Below are positions 43,014-51,674 of a stretch of DNA of 64,000 bases, in pieces. This DNA is from CAYJLC01 sp044426355. Lineage in GTDB: Bacteria > Bacillota > Clostridia > Oscillospirales > Butyricicoccaceae. The stretch lies in NCBI GenBank assembly GCA_044426355.1, contig JAWXUO010000001.1:1-64000 (forward strand), given 5' to 3'. Every line of letters begins with the position of its first letter. The stretch's first letter is position 1. The notes beneath the pieces are model-generated. The model was not told the DNA's origin, did no database searches, and was given only the letters and a program-made list of their open reading frames with translations. The position numbers and the translations under genes are program-made.

Positions 43014-44248
43014 TAATACTCCTTTAAAATTTTTGCGACCGATATATTGCTCTTTCGCTTTTTTTGCAAAGCATATCGCAATGCATCAATCAAATGATTA
43101 TTTTTATCAATGGGTTTATTTATATATTCACCACTAATAGTATCTCTCGTCCATGTATAATTTTGAAATTCTTCAATAGTTTTTACACATTTTCTGTCTA
43201 TTTTAACTTTTTTTGATAAAATCAAGTTAATATCGTTTAAAATACTCCCTGAACCTTTACTACAATGACGAATTTTAAGTCCCATTCCTCGTAGTTCGTC
43301 AATACTCTTTCTTTCTGCAGAATCTGCAATAATTTCATACTTTTCAAGCCTTAAATCGTTAATTTTTTTATAAATTTGATGATTTAAAAGTCCAGTTTCA
43401 GCAAATTCCTCTAAAATATAGATACTATCGTTTGAAATACAAATTCTAATAATAGCCGTTGGGTCATTTACGTACCCAAAGTCTAAACCAACAGAACATT
43501 CTAAATTCAAAATTTCATTCTCGTTTATATCTAAAATCTCAAAATCATTAAAAATCAGCTTGTCTAATGTTGAAAATTCTCCCAAACAGTAAACTTTATA
43601 GTAGCTTTTATTAAAATTTATTAGATTTTCCAATGTTTTTTTATATTCATCAGATATAAATCTATTATTGAGATATGTAGTTTTTATAATTAGTGTATTC
43701 TTTAAATCATTTCGTAAAAACCAATGCTTATAGCACCAATTTACCTTAGAAACAGGGTTAAACATTAAAAAAATCTGTGGATTTTGGTCTTGTGGACGAA
43801 GTCTAATATCAAGTTGTGTAAAATCCTCAAAAGTTAACTCCGTCGCCTCCTCTATCACAATATCAGTAATTCCATTAATCGACTTGATTTTTTCGGGATT
43901 ATCCATACCTTTAAAAATAAATTTACTCCCACAACTTAACGTCAGTGTCAGTTCAGACTTATTTTCCGTGTAGTCCATTCCAAAATCACCAAGCACTTGG
44001 TCTAAAATTTCTTTAGTTAGCGAATATATGCTGTCTAAAATAGTAGCACGAACTTTTCTAATAACGAGGACAGTTCTTTTGTTACCACACGATTTGAGTA
44101 TAACTTTTGTCATAGCTCCATATGATTTTCCACTGCCACCACCACCATAATAAATCTCGTATCTATTTTTATAATTGTCAATTATGTCATAAACCCAATC
44201 ATTCATAATCAATCTATTAATTTTTGTTTTATCAACTTTCTTCATCAT
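43013..44248 (-). CDS. Phage terminase large subunit (PBSX family)
   Basis: 411 residues from ATG 44248 (or ATG 44245). The frame stays open to ATG 44347, but that stretch overlaps the preceding small gene out of frame. ATPase: Walker A YYGGGGSGKSYGA near residue 36, Walker B IVIEEATEL. The nuclease domain has VGLDFGYVNDPTAI and, near the end, NHLIDALRYAL; the acidic residues are present, so both motor and cutting activities look intact. Confidence 0.92.
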   Translation of the reverse strand: MMKKVDKTKINRLIMNDWVYDIIDNYKNRYEIYYGGGGSGKSYGAMTKVILKSCGNKRTVLVIRKVRATILDSIYSLTKEILDQVLGDFGMDYTENKSELTLTLSCGSKFIFKGMDNPEKIKSINGITDIVIEEATELTFEDFTQLDIRLRPQDQNPQIFLMFNPVSKVNWCYKHWFLRNDLKNTLIIKTTYLNNRFISDEYKKTLENLINFNKSYYKVYCLGEFSTLDKLIFNDFEILDINENEILNLECSVGLDFGYVNDPTAIIRICISNDSIYILEEFAETGLLNHQIYKKINDLRLEKYEIIADSAERKSIDELRGMGLKIRHCSKGSGSILNDINLILSKKVKIDRKCVKTIEEFQNYTWTRDTISGEYINKPIDKNNHLIDALRYALQKKRKSNISVAKILKEY

Positions 44249-44399
44249 CAATAAACCATTTTTGAGCAGTTTTTTCATTTTTTTGCATTGTTCTATCCAA
44301 TATTTCAGTACAAGCTTTAATTGCAATCTTCTTATCTTCGTCGTCACTTAGAGTAATTAACTTCTTTAAAGTTGCATTGTATATGTCGGAATTTATAAT
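44232..44399 (-). CDS. Small terminase-like fragment without a standard start codon
   Basis: A 55-codon frame ending in the TerL start region (ATGATG...TGA overlap). The peptide contains ATLKKLITLSDDEDKKIAIK and EILDRTMQKNEK and resembles the C-terminal helical part of small terminase subunits; no DNA-binding helix-turn-helix precedes it. A good AGAGGAG lies upstream, but the only codons at the right distance are ATT (44399) and ATA. It may use a rare ATT start, or be a remnant. The first 85-90 bases of the transcript before it are non-coding. Confidence 0.5.
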   Translation of the reverse strand: MINSDIYNATLKKLITLSDDEDKKIAIKACTEILDRTMQKNEKTAQKWFIDDEES

Positions 44400-44489
44400 T
44401 AATCCACTCCTCTTAAATTAATTTTATGAAAACTTATCCGTTATAGCTACAACTTTTTCTACACATTATGTTTAGTTTTCATATTCTAT

Positions 44490-44518
44490 ATAATACTGGT
44501 AAAATTAAAAACTGTCAA
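44490..44518 (-). promoter_or_regulatory. Strong vegetative promoter of the phage block
   Basis: On the minus strand TTGACA (44518-44513), exactly 17 bases, TATTAT (44495-44490). No inverted repeat that looks like a phage operator overlaps it. Confidence 0.82.
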
Positions 44519-44562
44519 GCTATTTTTTCAAAAAAGCAAAAAATTTTTTTCTAATTTAAAAT

Positions 44563-44600
44563 ATAAAAAAACCAACTCAAATTTTCACATTTGAATTGGT
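44563..44600 (-). terminator. Terminator of the histidine operon
   Basis: On the minus strand a 12-bp stem with one mismatch (ACCAATTCAAAT/ATTTGAGTTGGT) and a GTGAAA loop, followed by TTTTTTTATATTTT. Confidence 0.9.
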
Positions 44601-44618
44601 AAGTTATTTTATTAAATT

Positions 44619-45416
44619 TTATAAATTCATTTCATCAAAACCTGACTTTGTAAGATACATTTGCTTTTTAAATCCATATTTTTTCAAAATTTGAATTGAT
44701 TTATCATAAAAACAATTAATTCCATCAGTACTATGTGCATCAGTTGTAATAATAATTTTCGCATTGGCCTCTTTCAAAATATCTAATAAATAAGGAGCTG
44801 GGTAAAATCTATCTATATAACCACGAGATATTGCACCAGTATTAATTTCAATAATAATTCCATTTTTAATACATTTTTCCAGTGATTTAACTGCAATTTC
44901 TCTATATTCCAATGAATTTTCATCAAACAAATCATTTAATCTGTTGAATTTTGTAACTAAATCAAAATGTCCTAAAATATCTCCTGTTTTAGATGCATTG
45001 ATAACTGCGTCGTAATAATCTCTAATATACTCTAAAAAATCACCATTATAATATTTTTTCACATCATCAATTTGAATTTCTTTTTTATTATCTATTTCAA
45101 GATAATATCCATTTTTTTGTATAATATGCACAGAAGAAATCGAATAATCAAATTTAGATACATCTATCGGAAATAGATATTCCAATTCAATTCCCATAAA
45201 AACTTCACATTTTTCTTCATATTTTTTCCTAATTTTGTTAATTTCAGCCATATATTGTGTTAATTCAGTCATACAATAATCATTTTCTATAGAAATTGGT
45301 GAATGCCCCGAAAATCCAAATGATTTTAATCCTAAATTAATAGCCTGCAAAACCATTTCCTCTACTGTGTTTTTACCATCGCAAAAAGTTGTGTGGGCAT
45401 GTAAATTTTGAATCAC
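44619..45416 (-). CDS. hisK: Histidinol-phosphatase, PHP family
   Basis: 265 residues. PHP-type metal phosphatase: HAHTTFCDGKNT near residue 5, FSGHSP near 36, MGIELEY, GHFDLVTKF and TDAHS near 228 supply the metal-binding His/Asp/Glu set. It removes phosphate from histidinol phosphate, filling the step otherwise done by the HisB phosphatase domain, which this operon's HisB lacks. It overlaps hisIE by 4 bases. Confidence 0.9.
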   Translation of the reverse strand: MIQNLHAHTTFCDGKNTVEEMVLQAINLGLKSFGFSGHSPISIENDYCMTELTQYMAEINKIRKKYEEKCEVFMGIELEYLFPIDVSKFDYSISSVHIIQKNGYYLEIDNKKEIQIDDVKKYYNGDFLEYIRDYYDAVINASKTGDILGHFDLVTKFNRLNDLFDENSLEYREIAVKSLEKCIKNGIIIEINTGAISRGYIDRFYPAPYLLDILKEANAKIIITTDAHSTDGINCFYDKSIQILKKYGFKKQMYLTKSGFDEMNL

Positions 45417-46042
45417 TGCATTTTCTCCTGCTTTACTTTTTTATCAATTACGTGTCTAGAACCGAGTTCATCTCGAATTTCATTCACAGAAATATCCATT
45501 TCAGCCATCAAAACAAGTAAATGATATGCTAAATCAGCAATTTCATACACTGTTTCTGGCTTATCGTCATTCATAGCACCAATTACAACCTCTGTACATT
45601 CTTCGCCAACTTTTTTAAGAATTTTTTCTTTACCTTTTTCAAATAAATACGTTGTATAAGACTTCTCTGGCATAGTTTTCTTGCGTTCTGCAATCAAATT
45701 TGCAAGTGAATCTATAGAAAATGCATCTTTTTCACATGAAATCTCATTAAAAAAGCACGAAACTTCTCCCGTATGGCACGCAGGACCATTAACAATCGCC
45801 TTAATTAAAATTGTGTCATTATCACAATCTAAATTAATACTCATAACTTTTTGTCTATTTCCACTAGTTTCGCCCTTTCTCCACAATTCACTACGAGAAC
45901 GAGAAAAAAAACATGTAAAACCCTCATTTTGTGTAATTTTCAAGCTTTCTTCGTTCATATAAGCAAGCATAAGCACTTCATTTGTATAAAAATCCTGAAC
46001 AATTGCAGGAATAAGTCCATTTTCATTCCATTTTAAATCCAT
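45413..46042 (-). CDS. hisIE: Bifunctional phosphoribosyl-AMP cyclohydrolase / phosphoribosyl-ATP pyrophosphatase
   Basis: 209 residues, fused. HisI part (1-105): MLAYMNEESL, SRSRSELWRKGETSGN and the metal-binding DCDND and GPACHTGEVSCF. HisE part (110-209): KVGEECTEVVIGA and LAYHLLVLM, the MazG-like four-helix signature. It carries out steps 2 and 3 of histidine synthesis. Confidence 0.95.
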   Translation of the reverse strand: MDLKWNENGLIPAIVQDFYTNEVLMLAYMNEESLKITQNEGFTCFFSRSRSELWRKGETSGNRQKVMSINLDCDNDTILIKAIVNGPACHTGEVSCFFNEISCEKDAFSIDSLANLIAERKKTMPEKSYTTYLFEKGKEKILKKVGEECTEVVIGAMNDDKPETVYEIADLAYHLLVLMAEMDISVNEIRDELGSRHVIDKKVKQEKMQ

Positions 46043-46043
46043 T

Positions 46044-46802
46044 TTAAATCCTCATTTCTATATTTTTTTCTTTTAAAAACTGCTTCAATTCAGCAATATT
46101 CACAGTCTTATAGTGGAAAATAGATGCAGCTAAACCAGCATCAACTTTTGGTAATTTATTAAATAAATCATAAAAATCTTGCATATTTCCTGCTCCACCA
46201 CTCGCAATAACAGGAATATTCACAACATCACATATTTTTTCCAGCATTTCTATGTCAAATCCATTTTTCACACCATCAGTATCAATGCTATTTACAACAA
46301 TTTCACCAGCACCTAGACTTTCGCCTCGTTTTACCCACTCAATCGCATCAATTTCGGTAATTTCTCGCCCACCAAGTCGACAAATTCTAAATTTTCCATC
46401 AATTCTTTTAATATCAGCAGATAAAACAACACATTGACTGCCATATTTTTTAGCTGCTTCATACATGAGATTTGGATTTTTTATAGCTCCCGAATTTACA
46501 GAAACTTTATCAGCACCACATTTCAAAACTCTATCAAAATCTGAAATTTCGTTAATTCCACCACCCACTGTAAGAGGTATAAAAATTTCACTCGCAACTT
46601 TTGTTAAAATTTCAGTAAAAAGTCCACGTTTTTCAACACTAGCAGTAATATCATAAAAAACTAACTCGTCAGCACCGCTTTGATTGTAGAATTTTGCTAA
46701 AGTTATCGGATTTTCAACATCACGAACACCCTCAAAATTCACACCTTTCACCACTCTACCATCTTTTATATCCAAACACGGAATAATTCGCTTTGTAATC
46801 AT
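46044..46802 (-). CDS. hisF: Imidazole glycerol phosphate synthase cyclase subunit HisF
   Basis: 252 residues, (beta/alpha)8 barrel. Catalytic Asp in CLDIKDGRVVKG (near residue 11) and in SIDTDGVKNG (near 131), with the phosphate-binding VGGGI and ASGGAG loops. It works with HisH. It overlaps hisA by 4 bases. Confidence 0.96.
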   Translation of the reverse strand: MITKRIIPCLDIKDGRVVKGVNFEGVRDVENPITLAKFYNQSGADELVFYDITASVEKRGLFTEILTKVASEIFIPLTVGGGINEISDFDRVLKCGADKVSVNSGAIKNPNLMYEAAKKYGSQCVVLSADIKRIDGKFRICRLGGREITEIDAIEWVKRGESLGAGEIVVNSIDTDGVKNGFDIEMLEKICDVVNIPVIASGGAGNMQDFYDLFNKLPKVDAGLAASIFHYKTVNIAELKQFLKEKNIEMRI

Positions 46803-47506
46803 ATTTTCAATGCCTCCGAAAGTGAAATTTTGCCTTCATAAATAGCTTTTCCAACTATCGCACCGTGACAGCCCATATCTTTTAATTTTTTAATTTCTTC
46901 AATTGAGCTAACTCCACCACTAGCGATAACTTTTAGGTCATTTATAGTGCATAAACGTTCATACGCAGGTAAATTACACCCAGAAAGCATACCATCTTTC
47001 GAAATATCAGTATAAATTATAGTAGAAACTCCAATTTCACTCATTTTTTCACAAAAATCAAACGAATTAATTCCACTATCAGTAAGCCAACCATGAGTAG
47101 CCACCTTTTCATTTTTAGCGTCGACACCTACAGCGATCGCATCACCATATTTTTCAACCATTTCTTCAACAAATTTAGGATTTTTTGTCGCAATCGTGCC
47201 TAAAATCACACGATTTATTCCCAAATCAAGGTAATCACTTATTCTTTTTTCATCTCTTATTCCACCACCTATTTCTAAAAATAAACCTTTTACCTTTAAA
47301 ATTTCAGCAATAGCAGTTTGGTTTAATGGCGTACCTTCTTTTGCACCATCTAAATCTACAATATGTAAATTTTTCGCTCCACTTTTCACAAAATTTTCTG
47401 CCATTTCAGCAATATCTTCACTATAAATTTTAACCTTATCGTAATCACCTTGTGAAAGTCTTACAATTTTATTGTCTTTAAGGTCAATTGCTGGAAAAAT
47501 TTCCAT
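46799..47506 (-). CDS. hisA: Phosphoribosylformimino-AICAR-P isomerase HisA
   Basis: 235 residues, a HisF-like barrel. Catalytic Asp in AIDLKDNKIVRLSQGDY (near residue 8) and in YTDISKDGM (near 129), phosphate loops EIGGGIRD and ASGGVSS. Opening of the ProFAR ring (Amadori rearrangement). Confidence 0.95.
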   Translation of the reverse strand: MEIFPAIDLKDNKIVRLSQGDYDKVKIYSEDIAEMAENFVKSGAKNLHIVDLDGAKEGTPLNQTAIAEILKVKGLFLEIGGGIRDEKRISDYLDLGINRVILGTIATKNPKFVEEMVEKYGDAIAVGVDAKNEKVATHGWLTDSGINSFDFCEKMSEIGVSTIIYTDISKDGMLSGCNLPAYERLCTINDLKVIASGGVSSIEEIKKLKDMGCHGAIVGKAIYEGKISLSEALKI

Positions 47507-47537
47507 AATTAAGCTCCTTTTCTAAAATTATTTTTTC

Positions 47538-48146
47538 TTAATTATACTCATAAAATGCTTTCAAGATTTTTAGTCCTACTTCACCGGATTTTTCTGGGTG
47601 AAATTGACAGCCAAAAATATTGTCATTTTGCACAGTTGCTGTTACATCAATTTCATACGGAGATGTACTTGTTATATACTTATTTTCCGTTTTTGCGTAA
47701 AAAGAATGCACAAAATACACATATTCATTACTTTTTATATGCTTCAAAATAGGACAATCTTTAATATTTTCAAGTTTATTCCAACCCATGTGTGGAATTT
47801 TAATGTCACTTTTAATATCATTTTTCAATGAAACAATATCGCCTTTTATTAGTCCTAAACCGTCATATTCACCAAATTCATATCCTTTTTCGAACAAAAG
47901 TTGCATGCCTAAACAGATTCCCATAAGAGGTTTTTTTTGTGCATTTTGTACAACAACATTACTCAAACCAGAGTTTTTTAATATTTCTGAGGCATCGCCA
48001 AAAGCACCAACACCCGGTAAAATAATATGACTAGCATCTGCAATTTTTTGCTCATCTTTAGTAATTATTGCTGGTATTTCCAACATTTTTAACGACGCAG
48101 ACAGTGAAAACAAATTTCCTACGCCATAATCTATAATTGCAATCAT
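47538..48146 (-). CDS. hisH: Imidazole glycerol phosphate synthase glutaminase subunit HisH
   Basis: 202 residues, class I glutamine amidotransferase: DYGVGNLFSL at the start, nucleophile Cys in GICLGMQLLF (near 80), and His-x-Pro-Glu of the triad in QFHPEKSG. It supplies ammonia to HisF. Confidence 0.96.
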   Translation of the reverse strand: MIAIIDYGVGNLFSLSASLKMLEIPAIITKDEQKIADASHIILPGVGAFGDASEILKNSGLSNVVVQNAQKKPLMGICLGMQLLFEKGYEFGEYDGLGLIKGDIVSLKNDIKSDIKIPHMGWNKLENIKDCPILKHIKSNEYVYFVHSFYAKTENKYITSTSPYEIDVTATVQNDNIFGCQFHPEKSGEVGLKILKAFYEYN

Positions 48147-48733
48147 TAAATCACCCCTTTAGTTGACGGAATTTCATTTGAAAATTGAGGGTCAATCGCC
48201 ACAGCTTGTCGCAACGCACGAGCCAAAGCTTTAAAAATCCCCTCTATTATATGATGTGAATTTTCACCCCTTATTTGTAAAACATGTAAAGTAATTCCAC
48301 TTTCACGTGCGAAAGCCATCATAAATTCTTTGCACAATTCAGTGTCGAAATCACCTACTTTTTGAGCTTTTATATCAATATTTTCAACTAAAAGTCCTCT
48401 TCCACTAATATCTAGTGATACCTGAATTAAACTTTCATCCATAGGCACCGTAAAATTCCCATAACGAGCAATCCCCTTTTTATCGCCCAAAGCCGACTTC
48501 ACAACCTGTCCTAAAACAATCGCAATATCCTCAGTTGTATGGTGAAAATCAACAAAAATATCTCCATCACACAAAACATCTAAATCAAAACGTGCATGAG
48601 AAGCAAAAAGAGTAAGCATATGATCTAAAAAACCACATTTTGTAGAAATTTTACTGTTTCCATTCCCATCTAAGTTCAAGGAAAGCATAATTTTCGTTTC
48701 TTTTGTTTCACGCTCAATCTTTATCTCACGCAT
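48146..48733 (-). CDS. hisB: Imidazoleglycerol-phosphate dehydratase HisB
   Basis: 195 residues, dehydratase only (no HAD phosphatase domain). Metal-binding GFLDHMLTLFASHARFDL (near 36), FHHTTEDIAI and SHHIIEGIFKALARALR. Overlaps hisC by 8 bases and hisH by 1. Confidence 0.96.
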   Translation of the reverse strand: MREIKIERETKETKIMLSLNLDGNGNSKISTKCGFLDHMLTLFASHARFDLDVLCDGDIFVDFHHTTEDIAIVLGQVVKSALGDKKGIARYGNFTVPMDESLIQVSLDISGRGLLVENIDIKAQKVGDFDTELCKEFMMAFARESGITLHVLQIRGENSHHIIEGIFKALARALRQAVAIDPQFSNEIPSTKGVI

Positions 48734-49793
48734 AAATTCCCTCCAAAATCTCCTGTATACTCAAAATAACTTTGTCCATTTGCACATCTGTTCCAATTGA
48801 AATTCGTACAAAATCACTAATTTTCACATCATCAAAATGACGAACGATGATATTTCTTTCACGCAACTTATCATACAAGTCTTTTCCAGAAATTTTATCA
48901 TTTTTTGTAAAAATAAAGTTAGCTTTTGAATTTAACGTATAAAATCCTAGTTTATCCAAATTTTTCACAAACTTTTCTCTTGTTTCCACGATTTTTTTTA
49001 TACAATCTCTATAATAATCATCTTCTTCTATCGAAACAACACCTAAAGCCTGCGTTAAAGCATTAACATTATAAGGATTATACGAATTTTTAATTTTTTT
49101 CAAATCATCAATCAAATTTTCATTAGCAATTGCATACCCTAGTCTTGCTCCAGCTAAACTTCTAGATTTCGAAAAAGTTCCAGAAATCAATAAATTTTCA
49201 TATTTTTCTACTAGTTCAATAGCAGAATTTGCTCCAAAATCGACATATGCCTCATCTATGACAACCACATTATTAGGATTTTTTTGAAGTATTTGTTCAA
49301 TTTGACCAATAGTTAATGCAATGCCAGTCGGTGCATTAGGATTTGCTATAATTATCGTCTTGTTTTTTTCGTAATAATCCGAAATATCAATTTCAAAATT
49401 GTCGTTTAAAGATATTTTTTCATCATTTATACTATATAATTTACTAAAAACTTTATAAAAACCATATGAAATTTCAGGATAACACACACCTATTTTTTCA
49501 TCACAAAATGCTAAAAAACAAAATGCTAATATTTCGTCAGAACCATTTGCAAAAATAACATTTTTTTGATTAATTCCATAATATGTTGTAAAAACTTCTG
49601 TCAACTTTTTACATTCAGTATCATTATAAATATTTAAATTTTTAGCTATTTCAGCAACTTTTTCGTTTGAATTTTCATGGGGTGGAAACGGATTTTCATT
49701 AGTATTCAATTTTATAATATCTGAAATTTTAGGTTGTTCACCAGGTGTATATGCACTAAACTTTTCAAATTTCGGCACTATAAATCTACTCAT
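48726..49793 (-). CDS. hisC: Histidinol-phosphate aminotransferase HisC
   Basis: 355 residues, fold-type I PLP enzyme. KLNTNENPFPP near the start, NPNAPTG, DEAYVDFG and the PLP-binding Lys in GTFSKSRSLAGARLGY. It transfers an amino group to imidazole acetol phosphate. Confidence 0.95.
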   Translation of the reverse strand: MSRFIVPKFEKFSAYTPGEQPKISDIIKLNTNENPFPPHENSNEKVAEIAKNLNIYNDTECKKLTEVFTTYYGINQKNVIFANGSDEILAFCFLAFCDEKIGVCYPEISYGFYKVFSKLYSINDEKISLNDNFEIDISDYYEKNKTIIIANPNAPTGIALTIGQIEQILQKNPNNVVVIDEAYVDFGANSAIELVEKYENLLISGTFSKSRSLAGARLGYAIANENLIDDLKKIKNSYNPYNVNALTQALGVVSIEEDDYYRDCIKKIVETREKFVKNLDKLGFYTLNSKANFIFTKNDKISGKDLYDKLRERNIIVRHFDDVKISDFVRISIGTDVQMDKVILSIQEILEGIYA

Positions 49794-49795
49794 TT

Positions 49796-51058
49796 TTACA
49801 CCTCAAATCTATTAGAAACACTTTTTGCATGTGCTTCTAAACCTTCCATAGTTGCAAAACGCACTATGTCATCTTTTGCCATTTCTAGTGTTTTTTCGTC
49901 ATAATACACAAAAGTTGATTTTTTCATAAAAGTTTCAGTTCCCAAGGCAGAACTAAATTTCGCAGTTCCATTTGTTGGTAATGTGTGATTTACACCAGCA
50001 AAATAATCTCCGAGTGCTTCCGGTGTGTTTTTTCCAAGGAAAATACTTCCTGCATTTTGAATTTTAGGAAGATATGAAAATGGATTTTCTAGCATAATTT
50101 CTAAATGCTCTGGAGCAATTTCGTTCGATATTTCAAAGCATTCATCTGTCGATTTGCACAAAATTATATACGAATTTTCATCAATTGCTTGTCTACAAAT
50201 ATCACTTCTAGAAAGTAATGGAATCTGTAATTCAAGCTCATTTTGAACATTTTCAGCTAATTTATCACTCGTAGTAACCAAAATACTGCTCGCCATAGGG
50301 TCATGTTCAGCCTGAGATAGTAAATCTGAGGCAATTATTCTAGCATTTGCATTCTCATCAGCAATAACTAAAATTTCAGATGGACCTGCAATCATATCTA
50401 TATCAACTTCGCCAAAAACTTCCTTTTTCGCAGTTGCCACAAAAGTATTGCCAGGACCAGTAATTTTATAAACTTTTTCAATAGTTTCTGTACCATAAGC
50501 AAGTGCTGCAACAGCTCCTGCACCACCGATTTTATAAAATTTATCAACTCCTGCTAAAAATGCACATGCCAAAATCCCATTTGAAATTTCACCGTCAGGC
50601 CCTGGAGGCGACACCATAGTAATCTGTTTGCAACCAGCAATTTTAGCTGGAATCACATTCATCAAAACAGTAGATGGATACACAGCTTTTCCACCAGGAA
50701 CATAAATCCCCACCTTTTCAATAGGTGTAACTTTTTGGCCTAGAATAACACCCTCTTTTTCCACCATAAACCCTTTTTGAAGTTGATTTTTATGAAAATC
50801 TTCGATATTTTTCATAGATTTTTTAATAGTTTCTAAAAATTTAGCATCAATTTGACTTACAGCATCTTCCATTTCTTTTTTTGTCACCTCAAGTGTTGAA
50901 AGCTTCGCATTGTCAAATTTCTCAGCATACTCAAAAAGTGCTTTATCTCCATTTATTTTAACATTTTCAATAATTTCTTTCACAATTTTGGTAATATTTT
51001 CAGAATTTTCAGTATTCCTGCTTGATATTCCATCAACATTACTGATAATTTTAATCAT
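49796..51058 (-). CDS. hisD: Histidinol dehydrogenase HisD
   Basis: 420 residues. Two oxidations convert histidinol to histidine. Landmarks: YVPGGKAVYPST, ITGPGNTFVATAKKEVFG, AGPSEILVIAD, the zinc/base residues in LLSQAEHDPMASS and in IAPEHLEIM. It overlaps hisG by 8 bases. Confidence 0.96.
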   Translation of the reverse strand: MIKIISNVDGISSRNTENSENITKIVKEIIENVKINGDKALFEYAEKFDNAKLSTLEVTKKEMEDAVSQIDAKFLETIKKSMKNIEDFHKNQLQKGFMVEKEGVILGQKVTPIEKVGIYVPGGKAVYPSTVLMNVIPAKIAGCKQITMVSPPGPDGEISNGILACAFLAGVDKFYKIGGAGAVAALAYGTETIEKVYKITGPGNTFVATAKKEVFGEVDIDMIAGPSEILVIADENANARIIASDLLSQAEHDPMASSILVTTSDKLAENVQNELELQIPLLSRSDICRQAIDENSYIILCKSTDECFEISNEIAPEHLEIMLENPFSYLPKIQNAGSIFLGKNTPEALGDYFAGVNHTLPTNGTAKFSSALGTETFMKKSTFVYYDEKTLEMAKDDIVRFATMEGLEAHAKSVSNRFEV

Positions 51059-51665
51059 TTTTCATTCTCCCTACTATATCATCAATCAGTTTTCTTTTAA
51101 AATTATATCTACTTTTTGACGCTATAACTCTTGCACTAAGGTCTATAATTTTAGTATCTACTTTAAGGTCATTTTCACGAAGCGTGCTACCAGTTTCAAC
51201 AATGTCAACAATAACATCAGAAAGCCCTAAAATAGGAGCAAGTTCAATTGAACCATTAAGTTTTATAATATCAATATCCCTATTTTGCTCAGAATAATAT
51301 TTTTTCGCAATATTTGGGTATTTCGTCGCTACTGTCAAGGTTTTTGACTTGTCATCTTCATACCCATTTTTTGAGCATACACACATTGAACATTTACCTA
51401 ATTCTAAATCTAAAAGTTCATAAACATCTGCATTTGACTCAATTAACGTATCTTTACCAACAATTCCGATATCAGCAACGCCTCTTTCTACATAAACTGC
51501 AACATCTGACGGTTTTATTAGAAAAAAACGCACTCCTTTTTCAACATTTTCAAAAACAAGCTTTCGAGTATTATCCTCAAACTCTTGTGCATCATAACCT
51601 AATTCTTTGAATAATTTGTAAACTTTATCCCCTAATCTGCCTTTCGGCAATGCAATATCTAACAT
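51051..51665 (-). CDS. hisG: ATP phosphoribosyltransferase, short form HisG
   Basis: 204 residues, the short form that lacks the C-terminal regulatory domain and needs HisZ. ALPKGRL at the start, GVADIGIVGKD and the phosphate loop DIVETGSTLREN. The first enzyme of the pathway; feedback by histidine works through HisZ. Confidence 0.95.
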   Translation of the reverse strand: MLDIALPKGRLGDKVYKLFKELGYDAQEFEDNTRKLVFENVEKGVRFFLIKPSDVAVYVERGVADIGIVGKDTLIESNADVYELLDLELGKCSMCVCSKNGYEDDKSKTLTVATKYPNIAKKYYSEQNRDIDIIKLNGSIELAPILGLSDVIVDIVETGSTLRENDLKVDTKIIDLSARVIASKSRYNFKRKLIDDIVGRMKND

Positions 51666-51674
51666 AATAATCTC

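Noticed and set aside
32805..44618. att sites bounding the phage block
   Set aside because: I compared the gaps at both ends by eye and found no direct repeat of useful length and no tRNA or integrase.
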